Shown: positions 46,501 to 53,847 of the stretch, one piece after another
Numbering within the stretch: position 1 is the stretch's first letter
How the letters are laid out: each line of letters starts with the position of its first letter
NCBI RefSeq assembly: GCF_051251565.1
Contig: NZ_JBPOFB010000003.1
Location: forward strand, 62,001-126,000
Length of the DNA stretch: 64,000 nt
Reading direction: 5' to 3'
Origin: Marivita sp051251565
Lineage (GTDB): Bacteria; Pseudomonadota; Alphaproteobacteria; Rhodobacterales; Rhodobacteraceae
Notes under the pieces: generated by a model
Databases searched by the model: none
Seen by the model: the letters and a program-made list of their open reading frames with translations, nothing else
Told to the model about the DNA's origin: nothing
Position numbers and translations under genes: made by a program

Positions 46501-47037
46501 TGGACCATCAAGATCGAAAATGTGGCTGACACGAGTGGTCAGGAAATCCTTGTCATTGCCCGTATGGCGCAACAGGAACATGCCGGTGTTTTCTACCAGA
46601 TCAGGGTTTGAACACAGGTTGACGTAGAAATAGCTGCCCATGCCACAGCCACCAAACACACCAATGCGCCCGTCATGACGTTCGGGCATGTGGCCCGCGT
46701 TCTCGAAAGCCTCCCACGCACATTCAAGAAATTGCCGGTGCTGCGGATCCATGATCGCAGCGTCTTTGGGCGACAGGCCAAAGAAGTCGGCATCAAAATG
46801 ATCGAACCTGTCTAGCCGCGCAGCATAGGGGACATAGTCACGGTGCCGCATAAGACCGGGCTGCACGCCTGCCTTGGTCAGGTCGTCATCGCTCAGACGG
46901 TGGATCGACGACACACCATCGCGCAAGTTTCGCCAATACTCTGCCAGTGATGCCGCGCCCGGCAAGTGCACGGACATCCCGACGATGGCAATATCCCCAT
47001 CCGCGACCAACTCCGACGCGGTTGATTCATCCGTCAT
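40561..47037 (-). CDS. Type I polyketide synthase KS-AT-KR-DH-ACP-TE
   Basis: The 2158-residue single-module PKS has KS at ~12-440 with Cys187 (TACSTS), CHGTGT and NIGHLD. AT is at ~540-860 with the nucleophile Ser635 (GHSMGE). KR is at ~1175-1360 (ITGGFGGIG, DYVAANEY). A DH-like double hot-dog domain at ~1400-1690 begins with DEHRTG and has HPALLD. The ACP serine is near 1810 (FFDLGGHSLI). TE is at ~1870-2140 with GGFSGGGI, LLDTP and GDHDSM. DH follows KR, the reverse of the usual order. It would add one malonyl-type unit, reduce it and release or transfer the chain. It is the first large gene after the flippase. Confidence 0.93.
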   Translation of the reverse strand: MTDESTASELVADGDIAIVGMSVHLPGAASLAEYWRNLRDGVSSIHRLSDDDLTKAGVQPGLMRHRDYVPYAARLDRFDHFDADFFGLSPKDAAIMDPQHRQFLECAWEAFENAGHMPERHDGRIGVFGGCGMGSYFYVNLCSNPDLVENTGMFLLRHTGNDKDFLTTRVSHIFDLDGPSVNVQTACSTSLVATHYACQSLLNGECDMALAGGVTIELPQGQGYLYKENEILSPDGQCHAFDHRAQGTVFGSGAGVVVLRRLSDALADGDHIWAVIKGSAVNNDGAAKAGYLAPSVDGQADAIAEAHAIAGVTADSIDYVECHGTGTYLGDPIEVAALTQAFQATSNKVGHCRIGSVKTNIGHLDTAAGVASLIKASMALHHHQMPPSLGFEKPNPVIDFETSPFRVNDRLTDWPKADHPRRAGVNSLGVGGTNAHVVLQEAPSVTAPDQSDWPFQILTVSGRNNAALDANAAQLAAHLRANTDQPLADVAWTLWTGRRAFEKRRVVVASDHAEAARLLEQKDTRRVHSHDALTKPDTVFLFPGGGAQYAGMARDLYETEPVFAEWMDRGLTHLQTLDTREIHALWLPGPGQEAQADKVLRTPSLQLPLIMIVEYALAQLWMSWGVQPAALTGHSMGENTAACVAGVMSFEDCIGLVHLRGTLFDTVATGGMISVALPAEDLKPLLGDTLDLGAINSPGLSVASGPIAALAALEHELTRRGIEHQRIPIDIAAHSRMLDPILDPFRAYLTAIPLNPPQIPITSNRTGTWMTDAEATSPDYWVSHLRGTVNFAACLDTLSDKPNRIYLEVGPGKALSALARQPDGISANQVLSSLRHPDELVEDDRHMLEVLGRIWALGGTFDWEQIWGDARRNRVPLPSYAFQRARYFIEPGTPQTHSVSNFLTRIDGVENWGWTPTWRPAYAATPVDVRRELDRADLQSWLVFMDDTGVASAAAKRLRAAGHSIVEVWPGDSFARLDDTTYVLAPERGREGYDLLFSDMLSQGLVPSRIAHFWGVTKDQSHRPGSSFFHRMQEHGFYSLMFIAQAIADDSLPKPTQITVFTNGASALSDEVLVTPEKAILSGPVRVIPREIPGLMVSSVDMIVPEKPGKRLFGTKPDQATFAQAWDMLIDQVIEDMIADPSTSIAALRGERRYEQKLQKTPLTSVVETTLRNQGTFLITGGFGGIGLTIAKALAERKCTLVLTARDAVPDRTVWDRYLHRHAPQDKQARRIRAVQELEALGATVHTYAADVCNLTDMTAVVDSTLAQTSRIDGVIHAAGVMDDAPLLAKSTGSVERVFSAKIHGTKVLDQLFPDGSTDLIALFASSSTMTAPAGQIDYVAANEYLNAYAQSRKGGATKVAAINWGIWSGVGMAADALADRIGYSEPTQFTKVDLPLLHETGFDPAGHRLFGARYSTQDWFIDEHRTGQGDALFPGAGYLTLAAQALRGQGETDSFAIRNMTFLRPLHVVEGAQRDIRLRLIRRDTGYHMDVLGSCTHEGRAGFVPTVTADLSLIPEAAPKPINIKAIRARCGVARTATTGAKLDAAQETQLAFGPRWKVLDGYAYGQGEGIADLSLNSAARNDEGWHFHPALLDIATGWAMELIEGYRADKLWVPVSYDSVRVYHRLPDRIISWVRSAGSNRNEDETASFDITLATPDGTVCFEIEGFSIKRLSDMAALSAPIKVTKSEFEPADFSRATQPLSSAEERFQHNLSQGIPSADGADAFLRAIGRNAPQTYVSSLDMEALIEQAGATTDTGSETQKFDRPQLDGDYAAPETEVERTLVGIWEDLLGVQNIGVEDSFFDLGGHSLIAVRLFAKVRKTYNVDFPISILFEAPTIRACAALIQDRTGISETPQTQGAKPKPKTRRFKHLVAMHDGEGGPKTPFFLVAGMFGNVLNLRHLAQLLGTDRPFYGLQAKGLYGDETPHRSIRDAARDYIAEMKQVQPQGPYFIGGFSGGGITAYDIAHHLRAMGDEVALVVLLDTPLPQRRPLHRRDRLLIQWQETRRKGLAYPFVWLRNRIRWEIEKRKATGETRTAHSFHNAEIEQAFLHAVSTYEMQPWGGRIALFRPPLVGTWTVSDGRLVNHERAYLFDDNDWGQYAPQIEVFEVSGDHDSMVLEPNVRVLASYLRNVITTTEASVAGKGAVLTFKASEAAE

Positions 47038-47043
47038 AGTCTT

Positions 47044-47135
47044 ACCCTAGTCCCTGAAAGGACGTCTTAGCGTGTAATTATGATGAAACTTGGGCGCGAC
47101 ATGCGTCTAGGGTCAAAAATGTAGCAGCGTCCTTT
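47044..47135. promoter_or_regulatory. Interleaved inverted repeats upstream of the PKS gene
   Basis: In the 104 bases before the PKS start, ACCCTAG (47044-47050) pairs with CTAGGGT (47107-47113). AAAGGACG (47057-47064) pairs with CGTCCTTT (47128-47135). The arms alternate, so as RNA they could form a pseudoknot. They could also be paired protein sites. This is the only gap between the flippase and the PKS and probably holds a promoter or leader. Confidence 0.35.
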
Positions 47136-47141
47136 GGTCGA

Positions 47142-48503
47142 TTAAAGCGCGGCCAAGTCGCCAAGGGCACCCGCGTTCAGCCAAAGTGCGAAGGCCACGA
47201 CTGCAATGCCAATGCTTGCATAGACAAGATCATGCTTGGGATCCCAGGCACCCACATGGCGTGCCATCCAAACCACAAAGGGATAGGCCGCGACCCCGGC
47301 AAGCCCTTGCCCGATCAACGCTCCGAATAAGCCACCCAATTCAAGCCCCCCGATCAAGAAGGCCAGTGTCAACACCGCGCGCGCGGCGGACAGAACAAAA
47401 AACCGGCGCGAATCCCCGGCGGCAAGAGCCGCCTGTTCATAAGTCAACACGATGATCTGCGGGATCTGCATTGCGGCGATCAGCACGACAACCGCCCCTG
47501 CCATCGCATAGCGCGGATCGTAAAGCAGGCTGATCAGAACAACCCCCGCCGCAGACACCGCCCCGGTCAGCGCGATCATTGCCGCCGTGAGAAGAAAGCG
47601 CATCTTCTGTAGCTTGCGAAAGTTTTCAACGCTCTCGGACGGGGGACGTTCGCGGTAGACCGGGATCAAAACCTTGCGCGTCATGACACCCCCCATCAAG
47701 AGCGGGAAACTCGCAAGGAAGAACCCGATATTGTAGATGCCGAACTGATCCAGTGGCAGGTACTTCCCCAGTAAAAGCTTGTCGCCTTGCATATAAAGAA
47801 AGCCGCAAATCGTGCTGAGGAAAATCCATTTCCCAAAGCCGATCAGCTCATTCGCAGCAGCCCGTTCCCAACGAAATCGATTGCGCTGCCCGGGCAGGAA
47901 GACAGAATAAAGCACCAATAAGATCACCGACGCAGCAACGCCGCTGATCACCAGCGCCCAAACGGATTGCAGATACCATGCAAAGACCACCGCAATCACG
48001 ATGCCGCACCCTTGAGACATGAGGTCCAGCCCGGTCAAACGCCCAAGCATCAGATGTCTGTTGGCGCTGTCCATGCGGGTCGGGTTGAATCCCGAAATCA
48101 ACAGGCTGATCCCAGCGCAGGGCAAAATCCAGGCCAGCAATGGTTCGCCATAAAACGCCGCGACCGGCAGCGCGATAAGACACGCAAACGCCCATAAAAG
48201 CCCACCACGGATGACCTGAATGGTCCACGCCGTATCCAGGAAATCCTGATCGTCGCCGCGTTTGGACTGCATGATGGCCGGGCTGACCCCGACATCGGAA
48301 AACATCGCAAGCCCCTGCATGATCACCGCGACCAGCGCCATCATTCCAAACGCCTCGGGGAACAAGAGCCGCGTTAAAATCAAGTTGGAAGCAAGGCGCA
48401 ATGCCTGCCCCATACCGTACCCGCCCAGCGTGAAAATCGAGCTTCGCATGAACCGGGCGTTCAGCGATCCCCCCCGGAGTTGTGCGGCCAATGCATGTAT
48501 CAC
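47142..48503 (-). CDS. Wzx-type polysaccharide flippase (MOP family)
   Basis: This ~453-residue membrane protein has about 12-14 hydrophobic segments and the N-terminal pattern of lipopolysaccharide/exopolysaccharide flippases (SSIFTLGGYGMGQALRLASN, LTRLLFPEAFGMMALV). I chose the GTG at 48503: it overlaps the preceding stop as GTGA and has GGAG 9 bases upstream. An in-frame TTG at 48518 is the alternative. It would move a lipid-linked glycan, perhaps carrying the PKS/NRPS product, across the inner membrane. Confidence 0.88.
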   Translation of the reverse strand: MIHALAAQLRGGSLNARFMRSSIFTLGGYGMGQALRLASNLILTRLLFPEAFGMMALVAVIMQGLAMFSDVGVSPAIMQSKRGDDQDFLDTAWTIQVIRGGLLWAFACLIALPVAAFYGEPLLAWILPCAGISLLISGFNPTRMDSANRHLMLGRLTGLDLMSQGCGIVIAVVFAWYLQSVWALVISGVAASVILLVLYSVFLPGQRNRFRWERAAANELIGFGKWIFLSTICGFLYMQGDKLLLGKYLPLDQFGIYNIGFFLASFPLLMGGVMTRKVLIPVYRERPPSESVENFRKLQKMRFLLTAAMIALTGAVSAAGVVLISLLYDPRYAMAGAVVVLIAAMQIPQIIVLTYEQAALAAGDSRRFFVLSAARAVLTLAFLIGGLELGGLFGALIGQGLAGVAAYPFVVWMARHVGAWDPKHDLVYASIGIAVVAFALWLNAGALGDLAAL

Positions 48504-49372
48504 CGGCCACGGCTCCAATCGGTTGCGCCGGTCGCGGTCAGTCGAACGGCCAGCGCAACACCCGAATAGACAGCAAACCCGATAGGGTCTTTCAACGCGA
48601 GCGTTGCTTTGTCCAAGAGGGTGAATGTCGGCTTGTCATCGTTGCGCATCAGATCGGGATAGTGATCTCTGATTTCATCCACACCCGCGTTCTGTCGTCT
48701 ACGCACCCGGACGAGATTACCCCAACCTTCGACCAGCGGCCATGTATAGGTCGCCGGAACGCCCACCCGTTCATGGGGGCGAAAGCTGAGCCTGACAAAG
48801 GTATCGTCAGAAATAATCTTGGGAAACTCTGCCCAGCGCATCCTGCCTGCGGCGTTTACGGCAAACAAGCCTGCACCAGGCACGCCGTGTTGCATAAACG
48901 GTACCTTGGCATAGATGCGTGCATAGGCGCGCGTCACCCATGTTTTCGGCGGGATCAGGTGCAACGTGCCGCTCGCATAACGCGGGTCAGGCGTATCAAG
49001 TGCAGTGAAAAGATCGGCAAGCAGTCGTTTCGACACTTCGACATCGGCATCAAGATAGACACGAACATCGCTTCGCGCGACTTTGTCGCCGGCATTCATC
49101 GCGCCAAGTTTCCCACCTTCTTTGCGGTCCAGAACGCGCAAATCCCAGCCTTTGTCTTCAAACGCACCCTGATGCGACAACGCCCGCTGCGCCGTCTGAT
49201 CATGGCTGCCGTTCGAGATCACAATCACCTCCACCGGGTCGCCAAGCGCCCATTCACTCTGCAAAAGCGCGCGCAAACAGGACCCGATCAGGGCCTCTTC
49301 GTTCGAGGCCGGGATCAGAACACTCAGAACCGGCAAGGGTTCATCCGCGTGACCGCGCAGTACTGGCAACAT
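48500..49372 (-). CDS. Glycosyltransferase family 2
   Basis: The 290-residue GT-A enzyme has VLSVLIPASNEEALIGSCL at the N-terminus, VIVISNGSHD, and the metal-binding YLDADVEVS. The C-terminal third is not membrane-spanning apart from one weakly hydrophobic stretch. It is coupled by a 4-base overlap to the flippase gene and is the first gene of the flippase/PKS/NRPS run. The sugar specificity is not predictable. Confidence 0.88.
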   Translation of the reverse strand: MLPVLRGHADEPLPVLSVLIPASNEEALIGSCLRALLQSEWALGDPVEVIVISNGSHDQTAQRALSHQGAFEDKGWDLRVLDRKEGGKLGAMNAGDKVARSDVRVYLDADVEVSKRLLADLFTALDTPDPRYASGTLHLIPPKTWVTRAYARIYAKVPFMQHGVPGAGLFAVNAAGRMRWAEFPKIISDDTFVRLSFRPHERVGVPATYTWPLVEGWGNLVRVRRRQNAGVDEIRDHYPDLMRNDDKPTFTLLDKATLALKDPIGFAVYSGVALAVRLTATGATDWSRGR

Positions 49373-49495
49373 GGTAAGGCAATTCCCAAACTTTCACAGG
49401 ACCTGCTGAAGCAGTGTCCGAGTTGCATAGGATCGTGTCAATTTTAAGGATAGAGGGAAAAGTCCGGTCTCGTTGTCCTGTTTGGCGGAATAGGA

Positions 49496-51142
49496 CTACC
49501 TCAACGCGCCCCAACGCGGATTTTCGTCGTTCAAGTGGCGCAATGCGCCCCAACTTCCCCACTGGCTTGGCGGCGCAACATCCACAAAGGCATTGAACGG
49601 GCTGTCCGTCAAACCCGCCCAAGCCGCAAGAGTGTCCCGATAAAGCGCACCCATCTGCGGCGAATAACTGAACCCAATTAGAAAATTGACAAGCCGATCA
49701 TCTTCGATCGCCTCTCCGATTGGAGCCGCATGAGTGCCACCTTCGTACATAATCAACTCAAGCCCCGCATTTGCAGCAGCGCCTGCGTGATAGGGCCAAA
49801 GCGTTTGCGTCAACTCGCGCCACGACCCGTTCCGCACCTGTTCCAACGCCTGATCCATCACCCCGTCAAACCGATGTCTGGACACGTATTCCCGCAACGC
49901 CACGCGCGATAGGCCCTCTGCACGACCATCCGCGTCGGCCTTGGCCTCGGATAAGGTGAACGCATCTTGCAATGCACCGACTTCGCCGATTTCGTATCCA
50001 AAATAACCCGTGACCGCATAGGCATCGAACATATCCGCAGGCGCAAAGCCCAACGCGGCTTGAGCTTCGTCCCCATAAAGCACAGCTTGCTCAAGCTCCG
50101 GCCATCCGGTGTGAACCGACACAATCCGTTTCAAACGGCCTTCGGCCTGTGCGCCGTAAGCATCCGTCCAAATCTGCATCACCTCCGCCGCGCGTTTGCC
50201 GTAAAACTGCATCCAACCATCGCCGATGTCGCCCCACAGGGTTTCTGCCTGCCCTTGCGCCCATCGGGCCTGTTCAAAAATGAAGTTCCAAACCTCATTG
50301 GAATACTCGACATGCGCCACAAGATCTGGATCAAGCGTGTCCCGCACGGTTTCCGCAACCTTTTGGACAAACGCATTATCGGCCAAATGCGGTAACGTGA
50401 GCCACGGATCGGCCTGCATGGTATTTGCAAGATCGACGATTACCGAAAGCGGAGCACCGCGCCATGCATAGCTGAAATCGCTCTCAAGCGGCAGTTGATC
50501 CAAGCGTTTAACGGGGGAATCATTTGTGTTCATCCAGTCCATGAATCGCACGGTGTCTACCCGCCCCAGACGATCAAGCCAGACTGGATTAAAGACCGCG
50601 CCCGATTGATACGCTGCGACCTGATCTTCTTTAATCACCCGGATATTGCGGATGGGATCGACGGCAACGGTGTCGCGTATAGCGATCCCGACAAGGCCGG
50701 GTCCTGGTGTGTAGGCGAATACATGCAGCCCCGGTTCCCTCTTGATCACGCGCCCCCGACCGGTGACGTCAAGTGTGCCTTGACCGTCAAAGATCACATG
50801 GTACCGACCAGCAAGATGGGTCGCACCCTCGGGCTGATCAGTCAAAATCAGGGTTTCAAGGCGCGTCACCCCAGAAGGGATCCGTTGCGGCCAGCCTTGT
50901 GCATCAAAGACGCCATCAGCCAGCATCGTCTCAAACTCCATCCCGCCCCATTGATCTGGAAAATGCCCAATCCACGGGCGCGCAGATTTCATCAGATCAA
51001 GAAACGGGTGCTGCGTTGACCAATCAGAGATACCGTTAAGGCCAAACGAGATTCGGCCATGTTGCGCCGACGCCTGAGACGGGGCAATCGAGCCGCTGAG
51101 GATTAGACATACTGAAAATATGATATGGAAAACCGTTTTCAA
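49496..51142 (-). CDS. Secreted glycoside-hydrolase-like protein
   Basis: The 548-residue protein uses a TTG start (GGTGAAG upstream), the only in-frame start that yields a clear signal peptide (MKTVFHIIFSVCLILSGSIA...). The mature part has an N-terminal beta region and then a (beta/alpha)-barrel-like part. HVEYSNEVWNFIFEQ near residue 290 resembles the NE acid/base strand of clan A glycosidases. A further acidic strand ELIMYEGGTH near 465 could supply the nucleophile. It fits trimming or release of the surface polysaccharide. The family assignment is tentative. Confidence 0.65.
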   Translation of the reverse strand: MKTVFHIIFSVCLILSGSIAPSQASAQHGRISFGLNGISDWSTQHPFLDLMKSARPWIGHFPDQWGGMEFETMLADGVFDAQGWPQRIPSGVTRLETLILTDQPEGATHLAGRYHVIFDGQGTLDVTGRGRVIKREPGLHVFAYTPGPGLVGIAIRDTVAVDPIRNIRVIKEDQVAAYQSGAVFNPVWLDRLGRVDTVRFMDWMNTNDSPVKRLDQLPLESDFSYAWRGAPLSVIVDLANTMQADPWLTLPHLADNAFVQKVAETVRDTLDPDLVAHVEYSNEVWNFIFEQARWAQGQAETLWGDIGDGWMQFYGKRAAEVMQIWTDAYGAQAEGRLKRIVSVHTGWPELEQAVLYGDEAQAALGFAPADMFDAYAVTGYFGYEIGEVGALQDAFTLSEAKADADGRAEGLSRVALREYVSRHRFDGVMDQALEQVRNGSWRELTQTLWPYHAGAAANAGLELIMYEGGTHAAPIGEAIEDDRLVNFLIGFSYSPQMGALYRDTLAAWAGLTDSPFNAFVDVAPPSQWGSWGALRHLNDENPRWGALR

Positions 51143-51224
51143 ATCCGCTTCACCTTTTCAATTGGCGTTCCAACTTGACCCAAGCCGGGCAAATTCTCCG
51201 TTAAAATCACACCACAGCGCCTCC

Positions 51225-52955
51225 TCAGTTGGCGAATGTCTTGAGTAAGGCTTGTCGCACCACTTCTGCGCTTTCAAGCTGTTTTTGGGCAGTAGCAACC
51301 GACAAATGTTCTGACTGCCCAGTTTGCTTGGCAGTATCGGCGGGCGGCGCAGCCACCAAAACACCCCCGTTATCAGTCATATCGAGGGCGTTCGTTTCCT
51401 TAGTTTGGTCAGACGGCGCGCCATCCGCTTGTGGTGCCGCTGGGGTCCGCTTGTTCCCTATTTGCGACGCCTGTTCCCGAAATCCTTCCGTGTAAAGACG
51501 ATCGGCAACACGCTGCATATCTTCAGATGACGGTGCTGGGTCAAAACTTGTTATCTCGGCCAAGGCAATTTGAACAAAAGTGACGCTGTCAGAATGTGTC
51601 ACAAGATGATCGACAAATTCCGAGACTACCCCCGAAGCGGCTTCCTTGGAAAGAGGATTGTCTGAGTGCAATTCCATAAGAGCATCAAAATATCTTTGAT
51701 GGTCGAGAAACGATGCAAAGGTTGCCAACCAGCTTTCTTGTTCAAATTCTGTACCGCGCAATTCAAGCGCCACTGCGGCAAGCCTATCAGGATCGGACTC
51801 TGTGCTTTCTGCATCGACTGGAATACGATCCATGATCGCCGCTTCCGCTTGATGATGGATGATCAGGTCCGGAAACAACGCTGCTCCGGTACCGTTGAGT
51901 AACCAACTCAGGCGCGGAAACAGCATAATTTGCAAGCCGATGGGCAAATCTCCAAAGGTGTGCAACAATCCTAGCTTGATGTCATTTGGCACGTCAGCCG
52001 CATGCTTGGCAGTGGCGATGACGACATCCTCTAACGGGTTGCAATCGCCGAATCTTTGAGAACGGAGCGGCGACAAGCCAGTCAATCCATTTATGAAATC
52101 AGAAAATAAAACGATCTCACCCAGGCTTGGACCGGACGCCTGAAAGGCAACTTCCGCCTCATCTACCAAACCCTGCGACAACAATTTTGCGATTTCGATA
52201 TAAAGAGCAGATTTCAAATCAAAGCCGTCTTCGCTGATATGCAAAAGCGCTTTGTTTTGAGAAGACTCGCCGTCTATTTCAGTCCAAACGGCATTGGACC
52301 AGAAACACCCCTTAGCCCGCGATTGTTCCAAGTCACGCTCCGAAATCGGCACGGCAGCCACGGCGGTCCTGCCGGTAGGGTTAGGCGAATGTGCCGTCAC
52401 GTTTGAAAAGCCGCTGATATGGGAATTCTGACTGATATCCGCCGCAATGCGTCGAGTCAGTCGATCCACAACAGAAAAATCAAGATCGAACGGGTCGCCC
52501 ACCGGGCCAGATATTTCGCCCATTGCCAGACGGTCAGGGAAGCTTGCAGCGATGACAGGAAGCTTTGGAAGGGATATCGCGACATCCTTTGGGGCATCGA
52601 CGACATCAATTACGACAAGCCGCCCGATCCCATTGGTGACCCGAGGGATACAATCACAGTTGAGCAACAATTCCAGTCCATCTTCACTTTGAATAAGACT
52701 TTCAACTCGATTGGCGTTCAGCCGTTCGAACAACCTGCTGACATCAATTCTATCCAGCTCTGGGCTAACCTTAAAGGTAAACAGCCGCGCCTCTTGACGG
52801 ATCTGTTCAACTTCTTTGATGTCCTGCTCGGTCGAGATGGTCAATCGCGTGAACGCGCCATGTTCGCCGGCGCGGACAGTACCTGAGTTTGCCAATGCTA
52901 TATGCGGCCAAAAGGCCAAAAGGCCGATCAAGATATTCGGAATTCGGTCAAACAT
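51225..52955 (-). CDS. Uncharacterised secreted protein of the flagellar operon
   Basis: The 576-residue protein has a signal peptide (MFDRIPNILIGLLAFWPHIALA) and no domain I recognise. The middle (residues ~230-470) is helical with repeat-like 35-40 residue units. The last ~90 residues are low-complexity (Ala/Pro/Gln/Thr) and then helical. It overlaps motA by 8 bases, so it is co-translated with the stator gene. By position it could be a periplasmic motor protein comparable to rhizobial MotC, but I see no sequence proof. Its base composition looks less GC-rich than the neighbouring genes. Confidence 0.7.
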   Translation of the reverse strand: MFDRIPNILIGLLAFWPHIALANSGTVRAGEHGAFTRLTISTEQDIKEVEQIRQEARLFTFKVSPELDRIDVSRLFERLNANRVESLIQSEDGLELLLNCDCIPRVTNGIGRLVVIDVVDAPKDVAISLPKLPVIAASFPDRLAMGEISGPVGDPFDLDFSVVDRLTRRIAADISQNSHISGFSNVTAHSPNPTGRTAVAAVPISERDLEQSRAKGCFWSNAVWTEIDGESSQNKALLHISEDGFDLKSALYIEIAKLLSQGLVDEAEVAFQASGPSLGEIVLFSDFINGLTGLSPLRSQRFGDCNPLEDVVIATAKHAADVPNDIKLGLLHTFGDLPIGLQIMLFPRLSWLLNGTGAALFPDLIIHHQAEAAIMDRIPVDAESTESDPDRLAAVALELRGTEFEQESWLATFASFLDHQRYFDALMELHSDNPLSKEAASGVVSEFVDHLVTHSDSVTFVQIALAEITSFDPAPSSEDMQRVADRLYTEGFREQASQIGNKRTPAAPQADGAPSDQTKETNALDMTDNGGVLVAAPPADTAKQTGQSEHLSVATAQKQLESAEVVRQALLKTFAN

Positions 52956-53814
52956 TGCTTTTCAACGCCCTGATCGCTTCGTCCAACGCTGAAAACCCGG
53001 GTCGGAAATGGTGGGGAATGCTCTGGCGGGCCACTTCAAGGCAAATCTTTGGTGGATGCTGATGAAGGTGCGATACAAACACCTCTTTTATCGCGCGGTA
53101 GAAATTGATGTCGTCATCCGCAGCCGCCTTGACCTTGAGCGCGAACGGAGCGACCAAACAATAGGCAAGGAACACGCCGAGAAATGTCCCGACCAAGGCT
53201 CCGCCGATCAACTTTCCCAGAACTTCGGGGGGCTGGTCTATGGACCCCATCGTCTTGATCACTCCAAGGACCGCAGCCACAATACCAAGTGCTGGCAAGC
53301 CGTCCGCAATGGATTGCAAGCCATGAACGGAATGTTCCAAATGATGCTTGGTTTCATCAATCTTCTTATCCAACAGCTCTTCTACCTGATTTGGATCATC
53401 ATAATTCATTGAGGCCGACCGAAGCGTATCGCAGATGATGTCGAGCGCTGTATGATCTTTCAAAAGCTTCGGGAACTGAGAAAAAATGTCGGACTCCTGA
53501 GGGTTATCGATATGCGCTTCGAGTCCAACAGGGTTTTTGCGAGCAAGATTGATCAGTTGATAAAGCACCTGAAGGAGCTGATTGTAGTCCTCCGCTTTCC
53601 ATTGGCTTCCTTTGAAAACTTTCAGCGTGTCCTTGCCCGTTTGTTTCAGAGACGCAAACGTGTTTCCAACTGCGAAGGACCCAACCGCCGCCCCCCCGAT
53701 CATCATCATCTCGAACGGGAGAGATTTCAGGATGATGGTCAACTTGCCACCCGCCAAAAGATAACCTCCGAAAACCATCACGAATGTGAAAGCGATGCCC
53801 GCAATTGCGATCAT
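52948..53814 (-). CDS. motA: Flagellar motor stator protein MotA
   Basis: This 288-residue inner-membrane stator subunit has four membrane segments. The first pair is at residues ~1-55 (VMVFGGYLLAGG) and the second pair at ~170-220 (GLPALGIVAAVLGVIKTMG, GTFLGVFLAYCLVAP). The conserved proline of the channel is in DGLPALG. The ~110-residue cytoplasmic loop is present. It lies downstream of flgI and far from motB, which is unusual. The identification is secure. Confidence 0.95.
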   Translation of the reverse strand: MIAIAGIAFTFVMVFGGYLLAGGKLTIILKSLPFEMMMIGGAAVGSFAVGNTFASLKQTGKDTLKVFKGSQWKAEDYNQLLQVLYQLINLARKNPVGLEAHIDNPQESDIFSQFPKLLKDHTALDIICDTLRSASMNYDDPNQVEELLDKKIDETKHHLEHSVHGLQSIADGLPALGIVAAVLGVIKTMGSIDQPPEVLGKLIGGALVGTFLGVFLAYCLVAPFALKVKAAADDDINFYRAIKEVFVSHLHQHPPKICLEVARQSIPHHFRPGFSALDEAIRALKSNV

Positions 53815-53847
53815 GTGAATGTATCCTTTCCTGTGCGCATTGCGCGT

